From the NCBI RefSeq assembly GCF_011683915.1, contig NZ_JAAQPH010000002.1, forward strand, positions 248,001-312,000: a DNA stretch of 64,000 nt, given 5' to 3'. Source of the stretch: Pelagibius litoralis (lineage in GTDB: Bacteria > Pseudomonadota > Alphaproteobacteria > Kiloniellales > Kiloniellaceae). Made by a program: the position numbers and the translations under genes. Below are positions 20,666 through 29,708 of the stretch, piece by piece (the first letter of the stretch is position 1; each line of letters begins with the position of its first letter). Under the pieces are notes generated by a model. It saw nothing but the letters and a program-made list of their open reading frames with translations, did not search any database and was not told the origin of the DNA.

Positions 20666-21475
20666 TCAGTCGCTACAGCCGGGCTCGGTGCTGTCGAGCG
20701 GTCGGAAGGACACGCAGCTGACCTCTGCCGTCAATGGCTTTCCGGGGTAGACGAAGTCGCCAAGCCACCCGGTCAATCCTATGCCGGCGAAGAGATTCAG
20801 GTAGATCTTTCCAGGGCGCGAAGGCAGGGGGCCGCGTTCACCGGTTTCCTCATGGACCAGCTTGCCATCGACGTACCAGCGGATCGAATCGGGGCGCCAC
20901 TCAAAGGCATAGAGGTGAAAGTCTTCGGAGGCGTCGAAGCCAAGGTCGATATGGGTCTCGTGCTTGCCGACGCCGTCCGTGTAGTAATTCAGTTGGACCT
21001 GGCGTGGCGCTTTGCCAAGGAACTCAAAGTCGATTTCGTGATGTGGGTCGCCGTTAAACGTGGGGCCCGTGTAGGTGAAAAACCCGGTCACCAGGCCTTC
21101 CTGGGCGACGGACTTCATCCGCGCTTCGTAACGGCCGTAGTGGTAAAAAGCCCTGGATTGGTACTCGCCGCTGGCGAAGGGTTTGCCGGCGACGGGGCGG
21201 CGCGTCAGGTCAAGATGCAAGACACCGTTCGCGAAGCGCGCGTTTTCCTTTCGCCAGCCGGTGTTGTTCTTCGCCCAGTCGTTGGCCCAGTTGTGCGATT
21301 TCCGCCAAAGGGTCTTTTGGTGCGCGGACAAGGTATCGACAAAGCCGGTCTCCGCAGCGGTGCTGGCCATCAAGGTCGCCGGCAGAAAACCGGCCAACAT
21401 CAAAGCGACGCAGGCATAGCGCGCCGGGCGGCGGCTCGTGGTTTCCGGCGGCGTTGCGGGTTTCCGGCTATGCAT
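20666..21475 (-). CDS. secreted glycoside hydrolase family 16 protein (ExoK-like)
   Basis: Beta-glycanase of family GH16 (269 aa), exported: a basic N terminus and hydrophobic segment (residues about 17-41) form a signal peptide. The catalytic ExDxE motif is intact as E147-I-D149-F-E151, in the context HHEIDFEFLG. It resembles ExoK of Sinorhizobium, which cleaves nascent succinoglycan and so sets polymer size. It is the only minus-strand gene among the first EPS genes, so it needs its own promoter. This would lie in the short gap 21476-21543 shared with the divergent ExoM-like gene. Substrate is presumably the polymer made here. Confidence 0.93.
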   Translation of the reverse strand: MHSRKPATPPETTSRRPARYACVALMLAGFLPATLMASTAAETGFVDTLSAHQKTLWRKSHNWANDWAKNNTGWRKENARFANGVLHLDLTRRPVAGKPFASGEYQSRAFYHYGRYEARMKSVAQEGLVTGFFTYTGPTFNGDPHHEIDFEFLGKAPRQVQLNYYTDGVGKHETHIDLGFDASEDFHLYAFEWRPDSIRWYVDGKLVHEETGERGPLPSRPGKIYLNLFAGIGLTGWLGDFVYPGKPLTAEVSCVSFRPLDSTEPGCSD

Positions 21476-21543
21476 GATGAGATCACGGCTCCCTGGACTA
21501 CAGCGGGAGCAGCTTATCGGGCGGGGCAGGAGGGCGTTGTGTC

Positions 21544-22488
21544 ATGCGTGTAACGCTCTGTGCCGCGACCTACAACAGGCCCGATGGCCTGGGGCGTCTG
21601 CTGGCCGCCGTGGCGGCCCTGCAGCTTCAGGAACCGGTAAATCTGTCAGTGGCCGTGGTCATCGTTGATAACAGCCCCGATCGGAATGCCCGGGCCGTGG
21701 TGGAGGCGGCCGCGACAGACTTTCCCTGGCCGCTTCACTACGTCAGCGAGAGCAGGCGCGGCATTACCTTCGCGCGTAACGCTGCGCTTCAGAAGGCCGC
21801 AGAGCTGTCATCCGATGCGGTTGTTTTTATCGACGACGATGAGTACCCGGATGCCGGGTGGCTGGAAGCGCTGCTGCGTCGACAGAGAATCAGCGGCGCT
21901 GCGGTCGTGCTCGGTGCGGTTCGGCCGGTCTTTCCCGATGGAACGCCGGGCTGGATCATCAGCGGCCGTTTTTTCGAGACCCATCGCTTTGAAGACGGGG
22001 CGGAACTGGACGATGCACACACCGCCAATGTCCTTATCGATCTCTCCAGCCTGCACCGTCATGGCCTTGTCTTCGACAATCGCTATGCGCTGACCGGCGG
22101 TGAGGACACCATGCTGTTTCAGGCGCTTCTGGATGCGGGGGAGCGCATTGTTTATGCCGCCGACGCGGTGGTTTTCGAGACCGTTCCGCAAAGCCGGGCC
22201 AATCTGGAATGGCTCATGAAGCGCTGGTATCGCACGGGAAACATCGAGGCGGCGCTGTTCTTGCGCGGCCACGAAGGATCGTCCTGGCGCCCGCTCGGAA
22301 ACTGCCTCAGGGGGCTGCTTCGGATCGCGGCCGGTGGCGGCTTGTTTCTCGCATCACTCCTTGTGCTCGGGTTGGGCCGTCGCGAACGTATTGTCCGCCC
22401 GCTCTATACGGTTTGTCGTGGCGTCGGCATTCTCGCCAGCACCCTGGGCCGGAACTATTCCGAGTACCGGGAGATCCACGGAACATGA
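21544..22488 (+). CDS. family 2 glycosyltransferase, ExoM-like
   Basis: GT2 enzyme (314 aa) starting VTLCAATYNRPDGLGRLL, the N-terminal nucleotide-binding strand of ExoM-type transferases. The metal-binding motif is DDDEYPD in FIDDDEYPDAGW (about residues 97-108), and the acceptor-side region LTGGEDTMLF follows. A C-terminal hydrophobic segment (about 255-275) may anchor it to the membrane. It is divergent from the GH16 gene. Likely adds one glucose-type residue to the repeat unit; the sugar is an inference from ExoM. Confidence 0.88.
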   Translation: MRVTLCAATYNRPDGLGRLLAAVAALQLQEPVNLSVAVVIVDNSPDRNARAVVEAAATDFPWPLHYVSESRRGITFARNAALQKAAELSSDAVVFIDDDEYPDAGWLEALLRRQRISGAAVVLGAVRPVFPDGTPGWIISGRFFETHRFEDGAELDDAHTANVLIDLSSLHRHGLVFDNRYALTGGEDTMLFQALLDAGERIVYAADAVVFETVPQSRANLEWLMKRWYRTGNIEAALFLRGHEGSSWRPLGNCLRGLLRIAAGGGLFLASLLVLGLGRRERIVRPLYTVCRGVGILASTLGRNYSEYREIHGT

Positions 22489-22716
22489 CGGCGCGGGCCC
22501 CCCTCAACGCACAGCGAGACTGCTTCTCTGTGTCTTTTGTCGGGCATCGCGCGCAAAGCGAAAGATCTACTCCATGCCTCTGATAAAGTTCCGAAATTCG
22601 GACTCGCCGATAGGCGGCCAGTTGCTACCTGTGCACGCGCTCGCCGGCCTTTCCGGCGTCGGTGGTTCGAAGGCTTGTAGGTGTGGACAATGCACGACCG
22701 GGGGCAGGGTGAAGCG
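22489..22716. other. Short intergenic gap before wzc; no gene seen
   Basis: A 228-base gap on the plus strand between the ExoM-like gene and the Wzc/ExoP gene. Its small open frames have no family resemblance. It probably carries an extra promoter or leader for the wzc gene, but no clear -35/-10 pair was seen. Confidence 0.3.
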
Positions 22717-24966
22717 ATGACGACACTCAGGCAGCTGCCGGGGCGGCCGGCGAGTGAATTCATGAGTCTGTCGATCCCTCAGCTTTTTGGGGTTTTCTGG
22801 CGGCGAAAGTGGATCGTGGCGGTAACGCTGGGGCTGGCCTTCTGTGTCGCTATCGTTGCCAATGGGGTTATAGCGCCGCGCTACACGGCGACGGCCAGCA
22901 TTCTTGTTGAGCCGCGGCAGCAGAATGTCATCGAGATTGAATCGGTGCTGGCCAGTCTGCCGATGAGCTTGGAGACGATGCAGAGCGAAGTGCAGATCAT
23001 CCAGTCGCCGACGCTGGCGCGCCGGGTGATCGACGGGCTGGGGCTTGCCGCGCTGGCGGAGTTCAATCCGTCGCTTCTGCCAAAGGAAAGCAGCGTGGCG
23101 GATGACCTGAAGGGTATCGTCAAGGGGCTCTTCAAACCGGTCATCGCCTTGCTGAAAGACGACCCAAAAAGCAGCCGCGGGATCGAACTGGCCGAGGCGC
23201 CGGGCGTTTGGGACCTGAACACCGAGGAAGTGCGTCAGAACTGGGGCCAGACAAGGATCATCAATCGTTTCCTCGGCAAACTGCAGGTCGCGATACAGGG
23301 CTCGTCACGGGTTATCTCGGTGTCTTACACGACCGGCGATCCGGTACTTTCACAGCAGATCGCAAATGCTGTCGCCGACGGTTACATCCGCGATCAGGTG
23401 AGGTTGAAGACGGATGCCTTGTCTGGCGCCAACTCGTTCTTGAGCGGCCGCATCGCGACACTGCGTCAGGATGTGGAGAAGGCCGAGCAGGCGGTCGAGA
23501 GCTTTCGGGCAACGACGACAATTACCTCGGAGCGCGATGGCGAACTGCTGGCCGAGCAGATCTATGCCTTGAGCCGCCAACACCTCGACGCCAAGCTTGA
23601 ATTGGATACGGTGAACGAGCGGCTTGCCGGAGTGCAGGTCGCCATGCGCAGCCGGGGGCAGACCGCCGCCTTTGAAGGTGTCGCATCGACGGTCATCGAT
23701 TCCCTGAGGCTTGAAGAAATGCGCTTGCGCCAGGAAGAGTCGCAGCTGCTCACGACCTACGGCGACAAGCATCCCTCGGTGATTGCGGTGCGCTCTGAAC
23801 TTAACAAGCGGCGTCAGCAGATGCTGGAGGAGGCGCAGGGTCTGCTTTCCGTTCTGCGGAACGAGAAGGACATTGCACAGCAGAGGGTGAACTCGATCGA
23901 GACTTCGCTCAGCAAACTGCAGCGGGATTCCGATTCCCTGAATGCGGCGCAGATCGAGTTGCGGGCCCTTGACCGCGAGGCCACGGCCACTCGTGAGGTC
24001 TTCGAATCCTTTCTCAATCGCTATAAAGAGACAGAGCAGATCAATTTCGATCAGGCTCAGTCCCGCATCCTTGCCCTTGCCAGTATTCCGACCAGCCCGT
24101 CGTTTCCCAAGACGCGTCTGAACTATGCGGCCGCCTTTGTCGTTGGTTGCGGCCTGGGGGCCCTGATTATCCTGCTGCTGGAGCTTTCGGTACGCGGCTT
24201 CCGCAGCCCGGAGGAACTGCAGTCGTCGCTCGGCTTGCCGGTTCTGGCCGTCATTCCCAAGGTCGCGGCGCGCAACCTGGCAGGCTGGGGGCTGGATCGG
24301 TTCCTGGCGAGCGAGCCGAACTCCGCCTTTGCCGAAGCCCACAAGAGCGTTTTCGCCGCGCTGCGGGTCGACCGCCGGGCGCTGAACCTTGGCAACGTTC
24401 TGCTGGTAACCTCCTCCGTACCGAACGAGGGCAAATCGGTATTCTCGCGGTCGCTTTGCAACTCGCTGGCGCGGGCCGGTATGAACGTGCTGCTCATCGA
24501 CGGCGATCTTCGTGCCTCCGAACAGGAGCGCCGCCTTGGCCTTTCCGACTTTGTCCTGGCCGATTGTCCCTTGGAGCAGGCGGTGCAGATGGAGGAAGGC
24601 TCCTCGCTCTCGGTGATCGCGCCGGGCACCAGGGTGGAGGATCCTCTGATGGTCCTCAGGTCCCCCAAGCTTTCCAAGTTCGTTCGCGCTGCGGCCGAGC
24701 AATATGATCTCGTCTGCATCGATGCGCCGCCGGTTCTGGCGGTCTCCGATGCGGCGACACTGGCCGAACTGGCGGACCAGGTGGTGATGGTCGTGCGGTG
24801 GTACCGGACACCGAAAAACTTCGTCCAATCGTCGTTGGAGCGGCTGCGCAAGGGGCGGGCCCACATCGCCGGAACGGTGATGACCCAGGCCAAACTCACC
24901 CGCAGCGCAAGGCTGAATCCTTACACCGTCGGCTATGCCGACCGTAGTTTTCGCAAGTATTACTAG
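22717..24966 (+). CDS. polysaccharide co-polymerase and tyrosine autokinase (Wzc/ExoP type)
   Basis: Inner-membrane protein of about 749 aa that controls chain length and export. ATG 22717 is preferred; GTG 22681 is in frame upstream. A Wzz-type first membrane segment (VAVTLGLAFCVAIVANG) is followed by a long periplasmic coiled-coil/GNVR region and a second membrane segment (about 470-490). A cytoplasmic BY-kinase domain completes it, with Walker A NEGKS, Walker A' LLIDGDLR and Walker B VCIDAPP. The C terminus carries a tyrosine cluster (PYTVGYADRSFRKYY) for autophosphorylation. Cycling between phosphorylated and dephosphorylated states normally drives polymer assembly; no matching tyrosine phosphatase gene was recognised in the locus. 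Confidence 0.94.
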   Translation: MTTLRQLPGRPASEFMSLSIPQLFGVFWRRKWIVAVTLGLAFCVAIVANGVIAPRYTATASILVEPRQQNVIEIESVLASLPMSLETMQSEVQIIQSPTLARRVIDGLGLAALAEFNPSLLPKESSVADDLKGIVKGLFKPVIALLKDDPKSSRGIELAEAPGVWDLNTEEVRQNWGQTRIINRFLGKLQVAIQGSSRVISVSYTTGDPVLSQQIANAVADGYIRDQVRLKTDALSGANSFLSGRIATLRQDVEKAEQAVESFRATTTITSERDGELLAEQIYALSRQHLDAKLELDTVNERLAGVQVAMRSRGQTAAFEGVASTVIDSLRLEEMRLRQEESQLLTTYGDKHPSVIAVRSELNKRRQQMLEEAQGLLSVLRNEKDIAQQRVNSIETSLSKLQRDSDSLNAAQIELRALDREATATREVFESFLNRYKETEQINFDQAQSRILALASIPTSPSFPKTRLNYAAAFVVGCGLGALIILLLELSVRGFRSPEELQSSLGLPVLAVIPKVAARNLAGWGLDRFLASEPNSAFAEAHKSVFAALRVDRRALNLGNVLLVTSSVPNEGKSVFSRSLCNSLARAGMNVLLIDGDLRASEQERRLGLSDFVLADCPLEQAVQMEEGSSLSVIAPGTRVEDPLMVLRSPKLSKFVRAAAEQYDLVCIDAPPVLAVSDAATLAELADQVVMVVRWYRTPKNFVQSSLERLRKGRAHIAGTVMTQAKLTRSARLNPYTVGYADRSFRKYY

Positions 24967-24984
24967 CGGAAGGCGCTTTTAAGC

Positions 24985-25944
24985 ATGTCGCCCAGGGTCT
25001 CGGTCATCCTGCCCGCCTACAATGCCGCCGACTGCCTGGCCTTCGCTCTGGATTCACTCTTGGTCCAGGACCTTACGGACTTTGAGGTGCTGGTGGTCGA
25101 CGATGCCTCGCAGGACCAGAGCATCGATATCGCAGCCAGCTATGCAGCCAACGATTCGCGTATCCGGCTGCTGCGGCGGGAAAACAATGGCGGAGCCGCA
25201 GCCGCGCGTAATCTTGGTTTCCGTGCGGCGCGGGGCAAGTGGCTGGCTCTGCTCGACGCTGACGATACCTTCGCGCCCGACCGCTTGGTCCATCTGGTGA
25301 ACCGGGCTGAGAAGGAAGAGGCGGACATTATTGCCGACAACCTTCACTTCGTCGCTTTTCCGGATGGGACAAGCCTGGGCACCGCGCTGCCTGCAAGCGA
25401 TCCGCTTTTTAAGGTGCCGCTATCGGCGGCGAAGTTCGTGCGCGGCAATCTCTTCCTCTACCGCGGCTTCAAGCTGGGGTATCTCAAGCCGCTGTTTCGG
25501 CGCCGCTTCGTCGAACATCATGGGTTGCTGCAGAACGAAGCGCTCAGGATTGCCGAGGACTACCACTTTCTTCTCGATGCGCTGATCCGTGGCGGGCGTT
25601 GCATTGTCGAGCCGCAAGCCGGGTACTGCTACAGCCACCGGCCAGGCTCTCTGTCGCGTAGCCTGACGCTGGAAGACCTTTGCCAGCTGAGTACGGCCAA
25701 TCGTCTCGATCTCCTGCGCGCCAGCCCTCAAGGAGCTGCCGACCTGCGTGCGGCCTTGAAAAAACGCCAGTGGTCCGTCGACTTGAACATCAGGCTCATG
25801 GAGTTTCAGGAAGCGGTGCGCCGGCGTCGGGTTTGGGATGCCGGCTCCATCTTTGCCCGCAATCCGGATCTCACGCCCTATCTTGCGTTCTACGGTTTTC
25901 AAAGCCTGCGCAAACGTATCTCGGGAGACCGCCGTCTTGTCTGA
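24985..25944 (+). CDS. family 2 glycosyltransferase, ExoO-like
   Basis: Cytoplasmic GT2 (319 aa) with the N-terminal VSVILPAYNAADCLAFAL strand, VVDDASQDQS, and DxD metal site LLDADDTF. The RIAEDYHFLLDAL acceptor-side ED motif is near residue 190. The C-terminal half (RGNLFLYRGFKLGYLKPLF and SHRPGSLSRS) is closely patterned on the gene at 32441, so the two are paralogues. It starts 18 bases after the wzc gene, in the same operon. Acceptor and donor are unknown; ExoO adds a glucose in succinoglycan synthesis. Confidence 0.88.
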   Translation: MSPRVSVILPAYNAADCLAFALDSLLVQDLTDFEVLVVDDASQDQSIDIAASYAANDSRIRLLRRENNGGAAAARNLGFRAARGKWLALLDADDTFAPDRLVHLVNRAEKEEADIIADNLHFVAFPDGTSLGTALPASDPLFKVPLSAAKFVRGNLFLYRGFKLGYLKPLFRRRFVEHHGLLQNEALRIAEDYHFLLDALIRGGRCIVEPQAGYCYSHRPGSLSRSLTLEDLCQLSTANRLDLLRASPQGAADLRAALKKRQWSVDLNIRLMEFQEAVRRRRVWDAGSIFARNPDLTPYLAFYGFQSLRKRISGDRRLV

Positions 25945-25970
25945 TACGACCACCGGGCAAGCGCGCCTGA

Positions 25971-25994
25971 CTGCAGGCCGTGGGCGGCCTTCAG
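25971..25994. terminator. Hairpin between convergent genes
   Basis: CTGCAGGCCG (25971-25980) and CGGCCTTCAG (25985-25994) form a 10-base stem with one mismatch and a 4-base loop. It sits exactly between the convergent ExoO-like gene and the cyclase gene, covering the cyclase stop. There is no clear T-run on either strand, so it may be a weak bidirectional terminator. Confidence 0.35.
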
Positions 25995-27403
25995 GTATCG
26001 CCGGGAGCTGTTGCCTCTTCTCTGCGGTTGTCCCGTCGCAGGGCCCAGATCGGGATGCGGGCGCTGCGTCCGCGCAGTTCGGCATCCTCGATGCGTTCAA
26101 AGCGCTTCAACAAGGCAGTCTCCGCTTCGGTTTCGGCCTGGGCTTCGGCCATTTCGATGGTAGCCGCGCTTACGATGATCGGATGGTTCCGTTCGCGGGT
26201 GAGGCGCTCCAGGCGGCTGGCAACATTCACGGTGTCACCCACGACTGTGAATTCGAGGCACCGCGGATCGCCAACGGCACCGACAACGACGGGGCCGAAG
26301 TGAAGGCCGATCCCGGTCTGAAGCGCTGGCTCCCCGGCGGCTCTGCGATCGTTGTTCCATTCCCTCAGCGTATCGCGGAGGGCGCAGGTGCAGTGCAGAG
26401 CGGAGAGAGCGTCTTTAGCGCCGGCATTCGGCGTTCCGAAAGTCGCCATGACACCATCGCCCATGTATTTGTCGATGGTGCCGCCGTGGTCGAAAATCAC
26501 CTTGGCGCTGCGCTGATGGAAGCTGCGCAACAACTCGATCACTGCAGTCGGAGCCAGAGATTCGGCATGTTGTGTGAAGCCGACCAGATCGATAAAGAGA
26601 ACCGCCACTTCCTGCGCCCTGACCTCGGAGAGGGCATCGTCGCTTTCGGCCAGCTGTTCAACCATGTTGGGCGAGAAGAAGCGCGCCAGATTGCCGCGCG
26701 CGCGCTCGGCGCGGGCTTGACGAACCAGCAGGTTCCGCGAGCGCCAGACCGCGGCTGCGACCAGGCCGGTGGCGATCAGGAAGAGGACGACCTGGTTTTG
26801 CCAGCCCGTGAGACTGACAAAGTAGGGGTCGAAGAACATGCCAAAGGTCTGATCGACCCAGAGAGGATCGGCCGGCGTCGCCAGGTGTTGATTCACCTCC
26901 GTAATCGTCTCGGGCAGGGATGCCACCCACCAGGTGGCCAGGCTCCAGGCCGCCATCGTCGTGACGCCGGTCCAGATGACGAGAAAGGGCGAATAGCTGA
27001 TCGCTGCGAGCGCCAGCCAGATGTAAAGGTAGAGATCGTTATGAATGCGCAGGTTCCCCTGGATCGGCCACACCGAATCGGCCAGCGGATTTGGCAGGAT
27101 CAAGGCGACCGCCAGCAACGACGAATCCACCGCAATGAAAAGCGCCGTCCAGACTGTGGGATGCACGCTGCGGCGCCGGGTGAGATAATGTGCCGCGCCA
27201 AGCACCAGGAACAGGCCAACGAGACCCAGATAATAGGCGCCCCGCGGCATCGGAACCTCGACCGCCAGCCATACGCCGACCACCAGCAGGGCCAGGGTTC
27301 GCGCGGCAAGCGCAAAAACGAGCCCCGCGTCTTCCTCACCACGCATCGCACGACTGATCCGCGCCTGGGTCGTCTCATCCCAAACCATCGACGTAACGCT
27401 CAT
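25991..27403 (-). CDS. membrane-anchored class III adenylate/guanylate cyclase
   Basis: 470-aa protein with about six N-terminal membrane segments (residues about 30-220), a short linker (RNLLVRQARAERARGNLARFF) and a C-terminal class III cyclase domain. Metal-binding aspartates are D272 (FIDLVGF) and D316 (YMGDGVM). The purine-contacting lysine is K312. The second purine position is T in FTVVGDT, the K/T pair common in bacterial adenylate cyclases, and N393 and R397 complete the transition-state pair. It should make cAMP. It is convergent with one EPS gene and divergent from the next, placed in the middle of the locus. A membrane signal input is likely but unknown. Confidence 0.92.
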   Translation of the reverse strand: MSVTSMVWDETTQARISRAMRGEEDAGLVFALAARTLALLVVGVWLAVEVPMPRGAYYLGLVGLFLVLGAAHYLTRRRSVHPTVWTALFIAVDSSLLAVALILPNPLADSVWPIQGNLRIHNDLYLYIWLALAAISYSPFLVIWTGVTTMAAWSLATWWVASLPETITEVNQHLATPADPLWVDQTFGMFFDPYFVSLTGWQNQVVLFLIATGLVAAAVWRSRNLLVRQARAERARGNLARFFSPNMVEQLAESDDALSEVRAQEVAVLFIDLVGFTQHAESLAPTAVIELLRSFHQRSAKVIFDHGGTIDKYMGDGVMATFGTPNAGAKDALSALHCTCALRDTLREWNNDRRAAGEPALQTGIGLHFGPVVVGAVGDPRCLEFTVVGDTVNVASRLERLTRERNHPIIVSAATIEMAEAQAETEAETALLKRFERIEDAELRGRSARIPIWALRRDNRREEATAPGDT

Positions 27404-27576
27404 GCTCTTCCCTCAAAGATGCTTGCTGCGATGATGTCTGAACCGCAGTTGGCTGGATTGGTCGCCGCGCAAACCCTCCCGGCGGCGGAACATCCAGGCT
27501 GCGCCCGAATTTTGGGCAGATTGTGGCAAGAATGCCAGCGCTTTGGCAGCAAGCTGGAATTGCGGGGCCGGGCGGC

Positions 27577-28722
27577 ATGAAGGTCCTCTTTGCCACCGGC
27601 CATGGCTATCTGCCGCAGCGCGTCGGCGGGTCCGAGGCAAGCAGCCACGAGCTTATCCTGGCGCTGCGCGAGGCCGGCCACGATTGCAGTGTTCTTGCAC
27701 AGCTTCAAGGAAACGGATGGTTGGCATTCCGAAACCGGGTGCTGATGAAGCTGCTTCGCTGTCCTCTGCTGTCAGATCGGGCGCCGGGTTATCGGGTATC
27801 CCGGGCGTGGTTTCCCGATCGCCAGGTCGGCCGCCTTTTGAACGCGAACCGGCCCGACCTGGCTTTGGTGCAGGCGGGGGAACCGTTGCGTATGGCCAAG
27901 GCTTTCGTCGATGCCGGACTGCCCACCATGGTATATCTGCGCGACGTTGAATTTCACGAGTTGGGCGGCGCGCCGGCGGATCTGCCATCGCTCGGATATC
28001 TGGCCAATTCACAGTTTGTGGCCAAGCGCTTTCAGGAAACCTTCGGCATTACGCCCTCGGTCATTCGTCCGCTGTTCCGCGCCGGGCGCTACACAACTGC
28101 CCGCGACCCAAGCCAAGTGACCTTCGTGAACCCCCACCCTGTGAAGGGGGTCGACCTCGCTTTCGCGATTGCCCGGCTCTGCCCGGAGATTCCCTTCTGC
28201 TTCGTAGAAGGCTGGCCAATGAACAGGGAAGAGCAAAAGGCCCTGGAAGCGAGTGTCGCCGAGCATCCCAATGTGCGCCTCCAAGCCCGAACCCATGATA
28301 TGCGCGAGGTTTATGCGGCGACCCGGTGCCTTTTGGTTCCCAGCCAATGGGAGGAGGCCTGGGGCCGGGTAGCGACGGAGGCGCATTTCAGCGGTATTCC
28401 GGTGATCGGCAGCAATCGGGGCGGGTTGCCGGAGGCTGTCGGTCCCGGTGGCCGGGTTCTGCCGCATGATGCATCGCCTGAGAGGTGGGCTGCCACTGTC
28501 CGGGAATACTGGGCGAACGATGCCGTCTATGAGGAAGGGTCGGTTGCGGCTTCGGCTTATGCACGCCGCCCGGAGATCGATCCACAACGGCAGATCGAGG
28601 ATCTGATTGCAATATTGAGTTCATTTATTGGCGATGATCTCCCGGGGGCAGCCGGCAAAACCGAAAGCCCGGATGATTCCGTATATCCGGATGCGGCCGC
28701 AGCAAGCGGCAACAGAGGTTAA
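27577..28722 (+). CDS. family 4 glycosyltransferase
   Basis: GT-B retaining glycosyltransferase (381 aa). ATG 27577 begins the typical N-terminal strand and glycine loop (MKVLFATGHGYLPQRVGGSE); the frame is open further upstream without family likeness. The C-terminal half shows the sugar-nucleotide-binding region PSQWEEAWGRVATEAHFSG with the EX7E-type pattern of GT4. No membrane segment. It lies 173 bases from the divergent cyclase gene and leads a run of three glycosyltransferase genes. The sugar is not known. Confidence 0.9.
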   Translation: MKVLFATGHGYLPQRVGGSEASSHELILALREAGHDCSVLAQLQGNGWLAFRNRVLMKLLRCPLLSDRAPGYRVSRAWFPDRQVGRLLNANRPDLALVQAGEPLRMAKAFVDAGLPTMVYLRDVEFHELGGAPADLPSLGYLANSQFVAKRFQETFGITPSVIRPLFRAGRYTTARDPSQVTFVNPHPVKGVDLAFAIARLCPEIPFCFVEGWPMNREEQKALEASVAEHPNVRLQARTHDMREVYAATRCLLVPSQWEEAWGRVATEAHFSGIPVIGSNRGGLPEAVGPGGRVLPHDASPERWAATVREYWANDAVYEEGSVAASAYARRPEIDPQRQIEDLIAILSSFIGDDLPGAAGKTESPDDSVYPDAAAASGNRG

Positions 28723-28727
28723 GGGGC

Positions 28728-29696
28728 ATGACGGGAACACCGATCAAGCTCATCTTCGGGGTCGATGGCAGTTACAGTCAGCACCTTGCCGTCACCCTGA
28801 TCTCGCTTCTTGAGAATAATCGGGGAAACGCTTTCGATATTCTTGTCGTCACCTTGAACATGACAGTGCAGGACAAAGCCCGAATACGCAGTGTCGTGGA
28901 GGGGTTTGCCAATGTCGTGCTGCGGTTCCAGGACTTCGACATCAGCCGTTACAGTCACTTCCGCACCGATGGTCATATCTCGCACGCATCTTACCTGCGG
29001 ATCTTCATTCCGGAGATTCTGCCGGAAAGCGAGGAGCGGGTTCTCTATCTCGACTGCGATCTGGTGGTTCAGGAGGATATTGCCCCGCTCTGGGAAAGCG
29101 ATCTCGGTGACAAGGTTATCGGCGCGGCACGCAATCCGTTTTTCGTTCGCCATGATGACTTGGAATTGCCTGCGGATGCCGACTATCACAATGCCGGCGT
29201 TCTGCTGATCAACCTGAAGCGCTGGCGGGAGAGGGACGGGACGGCGCGTCTGATCGACTTCATCGAAGCGCATCACGCCCATCTTTATGCGCATGATCAG
29301 GATGCCTTGAATGCGGTTTTCCTGGGTGAGTTCGCCGAGCTGGCACCGCAGTGGAACTTCCAGACATCCATGCTCTGGTGCGAACCTGAGGCACTGTCCT
29401 TGCGATACCAGGAATACCGCGGGCTGGTCGAGAACCCGGCAATCATTCATTACACGACGCCATCGAAACCCTGGCATTTCGGCAATACACACCCGCATAA
29501 AGACATTTATTATCAATATCTTATGAAGACACCTTATAGTGGGTACCGGCCTGATGATATTTCTGTCGCCAGCCTGTTGCGCCGGGCGGTCTGCTGGCCC
29601 CAGGTAGCCTTTCGCGATCAGTTGCCCGCTGCCTACTATCCGACCAGGCGGGCATTCCGTCATCTCAAGACAAACTATCTTGGCTTGAAAGCATAG
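28728..29696 (+). CDS. family 8 glycosyltransferase (lipopolysaccharide galactosyl/glucosyl type)
   Basis: Retaining GT-A enzyme (322 aa) of family GT8. The hallmark DxD lies in VLYLDCDLVV (about residues 105-113). YHNAGVLLINLKRWR and the later IIHYTTPSKPWH with HxxGxxKPW-like pattern are typical of LPS alpha-galactosyl/glucosyltransferases. It starts 5 bases after the previous stop, so co-expression is certain. A GT8 is unusual in a classical succinoglycan set and hints that the polymer has a side branch or an alpha-linked hexose not found in succinoglycan. Confidence 0.92.
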   Translation: MTGTPIKLIFGVDGSYSQHLAVTLISLLENNRGNAFDILVVTLNMTVQDKARIRSVVEGFANVVLRFQDFDISRYSHFRTDGHISHASYLRIFIPEILPESEERVLYLDCDLVVQEDIAPLWESDLGDKVIGAARNPFFVRHDDLELPADADYHNAGVLLINLKRWRERDGTARLIDFIEAHHAHLYAHDQDALNAVFLGEFAELAPQWNFQTSMLWCEPEALSLRYQEYRGLVENPAIIHYTTPSKPWHFGNTHPHKDIYYQYLMKTPYSGYRPDDISVASLLRRAVCWPQVAFRDQLPAAYYPTRRAFRHLKTNYLGLKA

Positions 29697-29708
29697 GAGC
29701 GCGGTGTG

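Noticed and set aside
25838-27580. 580-codon plus-strand open frame
   Set aside because: Antisense to the cyclase gene, whose catalytic motifs are clear; the plus frame has no motifs.
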